DNA from: Fulvivirga sp.
Lineage (GTDB): Bacteria > Bacteroidota > Bacteroidia > Cytophagales > Cyclobacteriaceae
Assembly (NCBI GenBank): GCA_028280565.1
Contig: JANQLQ010000255.1
Span: forward strand, 1-61,350
Direction: 5' to 3'
DNA length: 61,350 nt
The translations under genes were made by a program, and so were the position numbers. Shown here piece after piece: positions 35,848 through 44,098 of the stretch. Below the pieces are notes generated by a model. That model searched no databases, was not told the origin of the DNA, and saw only the letters and a list, made by a program, of their open reading frames with translations. Within the stretch, counting starts at the first letter, position 1; each line of letters starts with the position of its first letter.

Positions 35848-37217
35848 AAGTAAAAGGTAAGCTCACCATTGAAGAATTAAAAGCAAAGGTATCGTCTGGA
35901 GAGATTGAGACAGTCATCGTAGGATTCAGTGATCATTACGGCAGGTTGATGGGTAAGCGGTTCGATGCAGAGTTTTTCCTTGAAAGTGGTATGGAGAAAG
36001 GCACACATGGCTGCGATTACCTCCTCACCACAGATATGGAAATGGAGCCCATAGCAGGGTACGAGTTTGCTAATTGGGAAGGGGGATATGGGGATTTTCA
36101 TTTGGTGCCAGACCTCAACACACTCCGCATTGCTGACTGGCTTAATGCCACGGCACTGGTCCTGTGCGATATTAAAAACGATCACGGAGACACCCCGGAG
36201 GCACCTCGGTCTATTTTAAACAAGCAATTGTCACGGGCGAAAACACTCGGGTACGAGGTTATGGCAGCTTCTGAACTTGAATACTATCTTTTTACAGATA
36301 GTTATCGTACGGCCTACGAATCCCAGTATCGATCACCGGAACCCTCAGGGTGGTACCTGGAAGATTACCACATTTTACAAGGTACGCGTGTAGAAGATTT
36401 TACGGGGGCGGCAAGGAGGCATTTGAAACACTCCGGCATCCCCGTGGAAAATTCCAAAGGTGAGTGGGGGCTGGGACAGCACGAGCTTAACATCCAATAT
36501 ACCCATGCCCTGGAAATGGCCGATCGCCATACGCTCTACAAGCAATGCCTCAAAGAAACCGCGGAACGCATGGGGCTATCGGTCACCTTCATGGCGAAAT
36601 ATCACGAAGACCAGGCCGGCTCTAGCTGTCACCTCCACCTCAGCTTATGGGAGCAAGAGAAAAATGCATTCACCGGGGATCAAAGAACAGGCCCTGTAAA
36701 GGACACTTCCGATATATTCCGGTGGTTTTTGGCAGGCTGGATCAAATATACCCCTGATATGATGCCTTTTTATGCTCCCACGATCAATGCCTACAAACGA
36801 TTTGTAGATGCTTCCTGGGCACCCACCCGGATCGCCTGGAGCTATGATAACCGCACCGCCGGGTTCAGGGTGGTAGGTAAGGGCCCAAGCTTACGTATAG
36901 AATGCCGGATCCCCGGGGCAGATTGCAATCCTTATTTAGCCTATGCCGCCTCCTTGGCCAGTGGGCTTCAAGGAATAGAAGAAAGAGCGGAACCCCCGGA
37001 ATGCTTTAAGGGTGATATTTATGCCGCACAGCACTTACCCAAAGTTCCGGCTACATTGGAAGAAGCGCTGGGCAGGTTCGAGGCCAGCTCGTTTACAAAA
37101 AGTGTTTTTGGAGAACAAGTGGTGAAGCATTATTCCCACTTTTACCGGACAGAGGTAGAGGCCTTTCGCCGATCCGTGACGGATTGGGAACGCAGGAGGT
37201 ACTTTGAAAGAATTTAA
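35844..37217 (+). CDS. glutamine-synthetase-like gamma-glutamyl ligase
   Basis: The protein has 457 residues and is a GS fold of the GlnA4/PuuA type. The N-terminal beta-grasp has VIVGFSDHYGRLMGKRF. The catalytic domain has ASELEYYLF, GQHELNIQY, EDQAGSSCHLHLSL and NAYKRFVDASWAPT...WSYDNRTAGFRV. These enzymes join glutamate to an amine (ethanolamine or a polyamine) using ATP. The regulatory features of true GlnA are lacking. Context with an ethanolamine-type permease upstream and SDR plus aldehyde dehydrogenase downstream points to amine catabolism rather than nitrogen assimilation. Confidence 0.85.
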   Translation: MKVKGKLTIEELKAKVSSGEIETVIVGFSDHYGRLMGKRFDAEFFLESGMEKGTHGCDYLLTTDMEMEPIAGYEFANWEGGYGDFHLVPDLNTLRIADWLNATALVLCDIKNDHGDTPEAPRSILNKQLSRAKTLGYEVMAASELEYYLFTDSYRTAYESQYRSPEPSGWYLEDYHILQGTRVEDFTGAARRHLKHSGIPVENSKGEWGLGQHELNIQYTHALEMADRHTLYKQCLKETAERMGLSVTFMAKYHEDQAGSSCHLHLSLWEQEKNAFTGDQRTGPVKDTSDIFRWFLAGWIKYTPDMMPFYAPTINAYKRFVDASWAPTRIAWSYDNRTAGFRVVGKGPSLRIECRIPGADCNPYLAYAASLASGLQGIEERAEPPECFKGDIYAAQHLPKVPATLEEALGRFEASSFTKSVFGEQVVKHYSHFYRTEVEAFRRSVTDWERRRYFERI

Positions 37218-37235
37218 TATGATATACCACATACC

Positions 37236-38009
37236 ATGAGATTAGAAAATAAAGTAGCGCTGGTCACAGGTGCCAGTAGCGGGATAGGGAAAGCATCCGC
37301 CTTATTATTCGCCGAAGAAGGGGCACACGTAGTGGTAGCTGACGTAAATGAAACCGAAGGCCAGGCGGTGGTACAAGCCATACATGATCTAGGCGCCAAG
37401 GCTGCCTTTGTAAAAACGGATGTGTCTCGCGCAGTGGACTGTGAACACATGATCGCCTTTACCGAAAAAACATTTGGTAAGTTGAACGTCTTGTTCAATA
37501 ACGCCGGGATCATGCACAGCAGTGACGACGATAGCCAAGCTACGGAAGAAGAGGTGTGGGATCTCACCATGAATATCAATGCTAAGGGCGTCTTTTTGGG
37601 CTGCAAGTATGGTATCCCGGCACTCAGGCGCGCCGGGGGAGGTAGTATCATCAATACCGCCTCCTTTGTAGCTTTACTGGGTGCGGCCACACCCCAGGTC
37701 GCTTACACGGCGAGTAAGGGAGCTGTATTATCGATGACCCGTGAACTGGCTGTAATACATGCACGTGAAAACATTCGCGTGAATGCCCTATGCCCCGGGC
37801 CGCTCCGGACGGAGTTACTGATGAAATTCTTAGATACTGACGATAAGAAACAACGCAGACTGGTGCATATTCCCATGGGCCGTTTTGGTGAAGCGCATGA
37901 AATGGCCAAAGCAGCCCTATTTTTGGCTTCTGACGAGTCATCTTTTACCACCGGTGCTGAATTTGTGGTGGACGGTGGGATCACGTCAGCATATGTTACA
38001 CCCCAATGA
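37236..38009 (+). CDS. SDR oxidoreductase of the permease-ligase operon
   Basis: The protein has 257 residues, with the cofactor motif TGASSGIG (11-18), NNAG, and catalytic Tyr-Lys in AYTASKGAV. The C-terminal pattern VVDGGITSAYVTPQ is common in Bacteroidota SDRs next to aldehyde dehydrogenases. It could oxidise the alcohol group of a glutamylated amino alcohol to an aldehyde for the next enzyme. It lies 18 nt after the ligase gene and overlaps the dehydrogenase gene by 4 nt. The reaction is inferred from context. Confidence 0.82.
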   Translation: MRLENKVALVTGASSGIGKASALLFAEEGAHVVVADVNETEGQAVVQAIHDLGAKAAFVKTDVSRAVDCEHMIAFTEKTFGKLNVLFNNAGIMHSSDDDSQATEEEVWDLTMNINAKGVFLGCKYGIPALRRAGGGSIINTASFVALLGAATPQVAYTASKGAVLSMTRELAVIHARENIRVNALCPGPLRTELLMKFLDTDDKKQRRLVHIPMGRFGEAHEMAKAALFLASDESSFTTGAEFVVDGGITSAYVTPQ

Positions 38010-39403
38010 ATTCCCTTGTGAAAGCTTCCTTCCAGTCTATCAGCCCTATTGATGGCTCCGTCTATGTAGAAAGACCGTATGCTTCCGAACAAGACATAGA
38101 ACGAATTTTAGAAGCCGCTCATAAAGCCCAAAAAGTGTGGAAAAAGACTTCACTGGCAGAGCGGGCGCGGTATTGTACAAAAGCCTTGGACTATTTCCAG
38201 TCCCACACCGCGGGGATAGCAGAAGAGCTCACATGGCAAATGGGACGCCCGATACGGTACACCCCGATGGAGATCAAAGGGGGGTTCTTGGAAAGGGCCA
38301 GGTATATGATAGAAGTGGCTCCAAAAGCCCTGGGAGCAGTGGAGGTAGAATCTTCGAATAAATTTAAAAAGTTTATTACCCGGGAGCCGCTGGGTACCAT
38401 GCTGGTATTATCACCTTGGAATTATCCTTACCTCACCTCCGTAAACGCCATAATACCTGCTCTTATGGCAGGAAATACCGTCATCCTCAAGCACTCGGAG
38501 CAGACCCCCCTTTGCGCAGAGCGCTACGCCGCCGCATTTGAATTTGCAGGCTTACCAGCAGGGGTGTTCCAATATTTTCACGTCTCTAATGACCAGGTAA
38601 GGAACGTTATCCTGGACCCAAGAATTGACCAGGTGTCCTTTACCGGGTCTGTAGAAGGAGGTAGGGCCATCCAGAAGGCTGTGGGTGAGCGTCTCGTATC
38701 AGCCGGGCTAGAGCTTGGGGGCAAGGACCCGGCTTATGTGCGGCAAGATGCGGATCTCCACTATGCAATTGAGAACTTGGTGGATGGGGCCTTCTTTAAT
38801 TCGGGGCAGTCATGTTGTGGGATAGAACGTATCTATGTACATAAGGAGGTATACCGGGATTTTGTGGAGGGCTTTGTAGAGTTAACTAAAAAATACAAGG
38901 TAGGCGATCCGAGGCAACCCGGGACCACACTCGGGCCGATGGTAAGGAAGCAAGCCGCTGAAAAGGCTAGCCAGCAGGTAGAAAATGCCTTAAAACAAGG
39001 TGCTGAAGCCCTTATACAAGCATCGGATTTCCCTAGCATAGAACCCCCTTATTTTAACCCGCAAGTCCTGGTCAATGTAAACCACACGATGGAAATAATG
39101 CAAGAGGAAAGTTTTGCGCCCATAGTTGGGATCATGCCCGTAAGTGATGATGACGAAGCCGTGGCCCTTATGAATGACAGTAAATACGGCCTCAGCGCCT
39201 CCATTTGGACCCAAGATGAAGAGCAAGCGATGGCCCTGGGGGATCTCGTGCAGACCGGCACTTGGTTTATGAACCGCTGTGATTACCTAGACCCGGCGTT
39301 GGCGTGGGCAGGAGTTAAGCAATCCGGAAGGGGCTGCACGCTTTCCACGTTGGGCTATGAAACGCTGACACGCCCGAAATCCTATCATTTAAAACGCCTT
39401 TAG
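38006..39403 (+). CDS. NAD(P)-dependent aldehyde dehydrogenase
   Basis: The protein has 465 residues with the full ALDH fold. Key sites are Asn139 in LSPWNYPY, Glu236 in LELGGKDPAYV and the catalytic Cys270 in FFNSGQSCCGIERIYV. The two adjacent cysteines (270-271) are common in this group. It is the last gene of the operon and is likely to oxidise the aldehyde made by the SDR. Convergent with arfB, 20 nt away, with no clear terminator between. Confidence 0.88.
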   Translation: MNSLVKASFQSISPIDGSVYVERPYASEQDIERILEAAHKAQKVWKKTSLAERARYCTKALDYFQSHTAGIAEELTWQMGRPIRYTPMEIKGGFLERARYMIEVAPKALGAVEVESSNKFKKFITREPLGTMLVLSPWNYPYLTSVNAIIPALMAGNTVILKHSEQTPLCAERYAAAFEFAGLPAGVFQYFHVSNDQVRNVILDPRIDQVSFTGSVEGGRAIQKAVGERLVSAGLELGGKDPAYVRQDADLHYAIENLVDGAFFNSGQSCCGIERIYVHKEVYRDFVEGFVELTKKYKVGDPRQPGTTLGPMVRKQAAEKASQQVENALKQGAEALIQASDFPSIEPPYFNPQVLVNVNHTMEIMQEESFAPIVGIMPVSDDDEAVALMNDSKYGLSASIWTQDEEQAMALGDLVQTGTWFMNRCDYLDPALAWAGVKQSGRGCTLSTLGYETLTRPKSYHLKRL

Positions 39404-39423
39404 TACAGTACGCCGAAGTAGGA

Positions 39424-39843
39424 TCAGGTGGGTTTTTGACGTCGTTGTTTTTTCTCTGCGTGCAATCGTTTTTCTCGAAGACGTTTTTGCACAGCAGCCT
39501 TCGTGGGCGTCGTCCTTTTTCTTGCTTTTTTGAATGTAAAGGCTTTGGTGAGCAACGTATCTAATTTTCGGATCACAACTTCTTTATTTCGAAGCTGAGA
39601 CCTACTGTTAGCAGAGGAAATGATAAGTACGCCTTCTTTGGTGATCCTCGAAGCCAACCGGGTCATGAGTATCTTTTTCTGCTCTTCGGTCAAAAGATCA
39701 GAATGCTTGACATCAAACTTGAGCGTGACTTTGGTATTGACCTTATTCACATGCTGACCCCCTGGTCCACCGCTGCGAGATGTGATGAATTCAAGCTCCG
39801 CAAGTAAGTGTTCAGCTCTTATTTTTTGTATTCCCATACCCAT
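39424..39843 (-). CDS. arfB: ArfB-type peptidyl-tRNA hydrolase, ribosome rescue
   Basis: The frame is longer upstream, but the family start fits the ATG at 39843 (MGMGIQKIRAEHLL), giving 139 residues; two codons later is another Met. The GGQ domain has SRSGGPGGQHVNKVNTKVTL with GGQ at about 28-30. The C-terminus is the Lys/Arg-rich tail (KKARKRTTPTKAAVQKRLREKR) that enters the empty mRNA channel of stalled ribosomes. It releases nascent chains from non-stop complexes. Confidence 0.9.
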   Translation of the reverse strand: MGMGIQKIRAEHLLAELEFITSRSGGPGGQHVNKVNTKVTLKFDVKHSDLLTEEQKKILMTRLASRITKEGVLIISSANSRSQLRNKEVVIRKLDTLLTKAFTFKKARKRTTPTKAAVQKRLREKRLHAEKKQRRQKPT

Positions 39844-40037
39844 CTGCAATGAAAAAATCAAAAAAAATTGACCCATTCCTTGGCATGAAAGGTACATGAT
39901 AACCAGGTGAATAGAAAGAGTAAGGAGCCTTTTACATGAAGGGAAGAGGTTGTTCGCAGGTAAAATTTCCCAGTATCAAGGTTACAGGAGGAAGTCTAGT
40001 TTCGACCAATGAATGAACCAACTAATGAATTCCAATT

Positions 40038-40403
40038 ATGAAAGCGACACAATTTTTTACCTTAGTTTTTCTTACCGTCATGAGCGCCGCCTGCTACAGT
40101 ACGGGTAAACCTATAGTTTCGGACGAGAAGAACGTGGCCATTGTTCCGGATGAGCATGGGAAATTTTTAAAGGTGATCTATCAAGGTGACCGGCCGGGGA
40201 AAGTGAGAATAAGCCTGTTTGCGGATCACTGGCTCCTGTACCACCAAAGGTATGTGGGAGAGGTATTTATCCAGCCCTTCGACCTTGAAGATCTACCGAA
40301 CGGGCACTACCAATTCGAAATACAGACACCAACCGGTAAAGTAGAAAAAATCATCGCGGTGACAGATACCAAGATCTACGAAATTAGCGGTAATAGCGAT
40401 TGA
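40038..40403 (+). CDS. small lipoprotein of unknown function
   Basis: The protein has 121 residues. MKATQFFTLVFLTVMSAAC is a lipoprotein signal with Cys19. The remaining part is beta-rich (VRISLFADHWLLYHQRYVG, FDLEDLPNGHYQFEIQTPTGKVEKIIAV) and resembles the small T9SS-era beta-sandwich domains in which an extension motif is followed by a GHYQFE-type strand, but no family could be named. It stands alone on the plus strand. Confidence 0.7.
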   Translation: MKATQFFTLVFLTVMSAACYSTGKPIVSDEKNVAIVPDEHGKFLKVIYQGDRPGKVRISLFADHWLLYHQRYVGEVFIQPFDLEDLPNGHYQFEIQTPTGKVEKIIAVTDTKIYEISGNSD

Positions 40404-41156
40404 ATTATCAAGTCAACTAAGAGATTTCCTTAAACTTTGACTGGGGTGACGGTAAAGAACCCTTTCGTTTATCGTCTTTGAGAATGGTAGGGCTGGGATT
40501 GAGGGGAATCCTGCCTGCGTGCCAGTCTGTACCGAAGCGGCTGCACGCAGGCAGGTACTACTCCTTTCGGCAAAGAGGCTTCTTATTTGGACTCGATTAA
40601 AAATGGCCGCCATTCCGCGCCGGTGGTTGTGAGAGGGCTCATTGGGAGAGCCGGCATCTGCTTTGTCGTAGAACGGAAACTGCTCTACCACCTCGTTTAA
40701 AGACTATGAAAGTATTTCTAAACCTCATTTTAAGCCCTAAGCTACAATGATTTTAAATCGAACCGAGGCTTCTACCGTTTCATATCTACGGGGTATTTTA
40801 TCATCATTGTCATCGAGCATGAAAACGTTTTTGATAATGCTTGAAGGTAGGATGACAAGAAAAAAAGGGTCGTCATTCCGGCCGGTGGTGAGAATTGCGG
40901 GCTTATGCGAGAGCCGGAATCTGTGGGGTCGTTAAACGTGAGCCGTTCTTTGTGTATACTAGGTTTTTGTTTAGAGACTTCGCAGATTCCTGTTCTCGCG
41001 CAGCCTCTCACACACGGCAGACCGGAATGACGATCCCTTTTTAATTGCGGTTTTTACAAAGAGAAGTTCCCTGTCTTGATCACAGTATGCGTTACATATC
41101 CGGGTTACCAATGATCTGGAAGTTCTTATCCCAAACTGGAATAAACAGCGATCAAC
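40404..41156. repeat. repeat-filled gap: hairpin, degenerate and intact family A copies
   Basis: No gene in 750 bp. A 13-bp perfect stem, CCTGCCTGCGTGC with GCACGCAGGCAGG, spans 40510-40555. A degenerate half-copy of repeat family A (CATTCCGCGCCGGTGG...GAGAGCCGGCATCTGC) lies at about 40610-40680. An intact family A copy with terminal inverted repeats is at 40871-41032. Confidence 0.6.
40871..41032. repeat. repeat family A, copy with intact ends
   Basis: CGTCATTCCGG (40871-40881) and CCGGAATGACG (41022-41032) are perfect inverted ends of a 162-bp unit. The match extends outward through AAAAAGGGT and ATCCCTTTTT. Inside, CCGGAATCTG and CGCAGATTCCTG mark the middle and right parts that recur in the other copies. 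Confidence 0.75.
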
Positions 41157-41855
41157 TCATATCTCCAGCGCAATTCTTGCCATAGAAGCAAAAGCTTGCT
41201 CCCTTTCTTGTACAGTGCTGGCTGCACCGGTTATAATGTTATCGCTAACCGTGAGTAAACTGAGGGCTTTTACACCAGCCTTGGCTGCTAGGGTATAAAG
41301 CATAGAAGTTTCCATATCGGTACATAGAATGCCATGTTCCCGCCAGGGCGTCCAGCGTTCGGGGTCATTTTTAAAGTAGAAGAAATCCGTACTGAAGATG
41401 CCGCCTACAAGCACGGGAATACCTAATTCACCAGCCTTTTGGAACGCGTTGCTTAGCAAGCCAAAATCTGCAATTGGGGCGTAATCAAGTCCTTGGAAGG
41501 TTAGTTTATTGATGTTAGCATCTGTAGAAGCACCTTGCGCAATGATCACCTGCCCGAGTTCGATACCTGCTTCTAATGCCCCACATGTACCTACACGGAT
41601 GATCTTCTTTACCTGGTAGCTATCGATCAACTCTTGGGCGTAAATAGCCAAGGAAGGCTGGCCCATACCCGTTCCTTGTACAGACACTCTTTTTCCATGA
41701 TAATACCCGGTAAAACCTAACATATTCCGTACTTCGGAGTAGCAGTGTGCCTCTTCTAAAAAGTTTTCCGCAATAAATTTAGCCCTCAATGGGTCTCCAC
41801 TGGCGAGTACTGTTTCGGCAATTTCACCCTCTTTCGCACTGATATGTAAACTCAT
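41157..41855 (-). CDS. deoD: purine-nucleoside phosphorylase, DeoD type
   Basis: The protein has 232 residues, the length of hexameric bacterial PNPs. Motifs are GDPLRAKFIAE (phosphate site), GMGQPSLAIYAQEL, RVGTCGAL and TDMETSMLYTLAAKAG (ribose contact). It splits purine nucleosides to base and (deoxy)ribose-1-phosphate. It stands alone and ends beside the family A repeat gap. Confidence 0.92.
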   Translation of the reverse strand: MSLHISAKEGEIAETVLASGDPLRAKFIAENFLEEAHCYSEVRNMLGFTGYYHGKRVSVQGTGMGQPSLAIYAQELIDSYQVKKIIRVGTCGALEAGIELGQVIIAQGASTDANINKLTFQGLDYAPIADFGLLSNAFQKAGELGIPVLVGGIFSTDFFYFKNDPERWTPWREHGILCTDMETSMLYTLAAKAGVKALSLLTVSDNIITGAASTVQEREQAFASMARIALEI

Positions 41856-42043
41856 GCTGTAAGATTTTATCCAAGTTCCAAGCTAACATTTTATCCGCAA
41901 AACGCCATCGCATGGCCTTGATCAAAAAACTGATCTTGGTCAGCTAGCGGTATGATGATCCGTAAGGAGATCTTTTTACCTTGGCCTTCATGATGATAAA
42001 GCGGTAGTTTTGCAGCCACCAACCTTTCCTTGAATACATACAG

Positions 42044-43108
42044 ATGAAACCTCTATATCTTTATTGCATGTCATTTATGGCCTTGAGCTTGTGCACAGGC
42101 TGTGGTACTTCCCGGTTGGGTCATTATTATGCAGATAAAGACTTGCAGGTCCGTTTGGATGGGTCTCCTTCCCGTAACCTTTTGATCCACTACTTTGGAT
42201 GCGGGGGCATGGCTATCCAACATGGTGAAACGTTGCTTATGACAGATCCATTTTTTTCTAATTTCTCTTTAGGATCTATCGCCCTAAAGACGATCGTAGG
42301 CGGCAACATTCAGCCCAAGCCTACGAACATTGAGTATGGCCTCAGCCGGCTGCCTGCGGGCATAGATATGGAGGACATCAAAGGGGTCTTTATCTCCCAT
42401 GCTCATTATGACCATCTTTTGGATGTGCCTTGGCTTTTTAAGTATCGCTGGGCCGCAGCGCCGCCTAAGGTATATGGCAGCGGTACTGCGGCGTTCATTT
42501 TAAGCCAGTTTGACCTTCCTCCCGGGCGTATGGTCAATGTAGAGCCATTTATGGCCGGCCCACACCAAGACGGACAATGGATCAAAATAAACCCGGGAGT
42601 GCGAGTATTGCCTATCAAGAGTCATCACGCCCCACATTTCCTGGGCATAAAACTTTATGCTGGCGAAAATCAAAGCAAATTCAGGAAGAAACCCGGTAGC
42701 TTTAAATCAAAGCTGAACCATTGGAGAGAGGGGCAAACATTGGCCTATCTTTTCGAGTTTTCCGACGGCGATTCCGTGTTCAATCTCTTTGTTCAGACTT
42801 CTGCCAGTAAAATACCTATGGGACTACCTACTGCCGATGTTTTGAAGGGGCGCCAAGTTGACTTAGCGGTGTTATGCGTAGCTTCGTACAATAATGTAAA
42901 AGGATACCCGGACCACCACCTCGAACAACTTCGGCCGAAGGGGACTATTTTTGTGCATTGGGAAGACTTTTTTCGCGGCTACCGCAAATCAAAACTTCGC
43001 ACTGTACCCGGCACAAATGTGAAACGGTTCGTTGAGCAGGTAGATAAGATTTATGATGGCACATTTTGGCTCCCAGCTCCTGGTGTGACTTTCGACATTA
43101 ACTATTAA
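42044..43108 (+). CDS. MBL-fold lipoprotein hydrolase
   Basis: The protein has 354 residues. MKPLYLYCMSFMALSLCTGC is a lipoprotein signal with Cys20. The MBL core has SHAHYDHLLD (His119, His121, Asp123, His124) and later histidines in KSHHAPHFLG and FVHWEDFF. It differs clearly from the other MBL protein at 31329-32396. The substrate is unknown; the position suggests the periplasm or outer membrane. Confidence 0.82.
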   Translation: MKPLYLYCMSFMALSLCTGCGTSRLGHYYADKDLQVRLDGSPSRNLLIHYFGCGGMAIQHGETLLMTDPFFSNFSLGSIALKTIVGGNIQPKPTNIEYGLSRLPAGIDMEDIKGVFISHAHYDHLLDVPWLFKYRWAAAPPKVYGSGTAAFILSQFDLPPGRMVNVEPFMAGPHQDGQWIKINPGVRVLPIKSHHAPHFLGIKLYAGENQSKFRKKPGSFKSKLNHWREGQTLAYLFEFSDGDSVFNLFVQTSASKIPMGLPTADVLKGRQVDLAVLCVASYNNVKGYPDHHLEQLRPKGTIFVHWEDFFRGYRKSKLRTVPGTNVKRFVEQVDKIYDGTFWLPAPGVTFDINY

Positions 43109-43139
43109 CTTCATTTTGAATGCTTGGTAGGCTTGGCTA

Positions 43140-43213
43140 GGGCATCATTGAAAATTCAAGTGGCGTATGGAGGGGAGAGATCCAGGAATATCAAGCTAAT
43201 TTTCAAGGGCACT
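43140..43213. mobile_element. internally deleted MITE copy, 74 bp
   Basis: The left end GGGCATCATTGAAAATTCAA and the right end CTAATTTTCAAGGGC match the ends of the 339-bp element at 29154-29492; the inner 260 bp are missing. It is flanked by CTTGGCTA (43132-43139) and CTTGGTTA (43214-43221), an 8-bp target duplication with one mismatch. It is placed 31 nt downstream of the MBL lipoprotein stop. Confidence 0.62.
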
Positions 43214-43221
43214 CTTGGTTA

Positions 43222-43332
43222 CGTCATGAGTTTTTGGAGTTGTAATGCTATGGCCCAAGTTAAATTTTTGTAGAACTTGAACTCGTTACCATTGATCACT
43301 TTGATGTTATCGGGAATAGTTTTGGCGAGTAA
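43222..43332 (-). pseudogene. gene remnant sharing TxPDNIKVING with 32524-32662
   Basis: On the minus strand the frame reads LLAKTIPDNIKVINGNEFKF and continues for 17 residues to a stop lying inside the MITE target duplication. The first half matches the remnant at 32524-32662 at both the DNA and protein level; the rest diverges. The parent gene is not in the window and is not recognised. The remaining gap up to 43502 holds a CTTAGTGC/GGCACCAAAG-type repeat also seen near 32450-32525. Confidence 0.4.
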
Positions 43333-43502
43333 GCTTGGTGCAACTTAGTGCATTTGCGTCTTGGTGGCGAAACCCCCTTGGCCACCAAGGCACCAAAGCT
43401 CAAAGAATCACAAAGGAATTTTCTTTACGATTTAATCTAGTCCTATTTTAGCATGGAAACTCGCGGTAGCCGGTTTAGTCGTTAACCTAAAATGTCTACT
43501 GG

Positions 43503-44054
43503 TCATTTCACGGCGATCATCGGCACTACCACCAAAGTCTGGTCCCACATGAGGACCATATCGATCTCATCGCTCATTTCTTCGAAGGCGATCGTGAATT
43601 GCTCAAAGGTACCGTTCGTTTTGATAGACCTTACCTCCACGGAGAGGATGTCATTTTCGGCAGAGCGATTAGCTTCTCCAGAAAAAAGTTTTACCCCCCA
43701 CTGGCCGGTTTCACTATTGAATATCACTGACCAGGCGTCTTGCCCAGGCACAGTGAATAAGCTGTAACTGCCCGGTTCTAGTCTTTTACCGCCGATCATC
43801 AAAGGCTTGTTCGTGTGAAACGTAGTAGCTTCATTCGCACCTGTACGCCATACCTCGTTATACGCTATAAGGCCACCGAATATTTCACGGTCTCTTTTGT
43901 AAGGCCTGCAATAATCTACCCAAAGCTGCAGGTCATCTTTTTCATACTGTGCAGTGCCTGCAGGGCTAAAGGACTTAGTGTAGAATCGCATGCCAATAGC
44001 CGCTATTGCCAAAAGGGCTACCGAAATGCCACCTATGGTTATTAATTTCCTCAT
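43503..44054 (-). CDS. DUF2911 protein, membrane-anchored or exported
   Basis: The protein has 183 residues. One N-terminal hydrophobic segment (ITIGGISVALLAIAAIGMRF) serves as signal or anchor. The DUF2911 part has the usual GGLIAYNEVWRTGANEATTFHTN, EPGSYSLFTVPG and FTIAFE. The family is common in Bacteroidota and has no known function. It lies 44 nt from the YwqK-type gene on the same strand and may share its transcript. Confidence 0.82.
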   Translation of the reverse strand: MRKLITIGGISVALLAIAAIGMRFYTKSFSPAGTAQYEKDDLQLWVDYCRPYKRDREIFGGLIAYNEVWRTGANEATTFHTNKPLMIGGKRLEPGSYSLFTVPGQDAWSVIFNSETGQWGVKLFSGEANRSAENDILSVEVRSIKTNGTFEQFTIAFEEMSDEIDMVLMWDQTLVVVPMIAVK

Positions 44055-44098
44055 AAATAGTGAAGCATCGAGCTGATGTGTGTTATACTCAATTTTGG

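Noticed and set aside
34483-37217. Nitrogen assimilation role (true glutamine synthetase) for the GS-like gene
   Set aside because: It is locked in an operon with an amine permease and two dehydrogenases, and the sequence is of the GlnA4/PuuA type.
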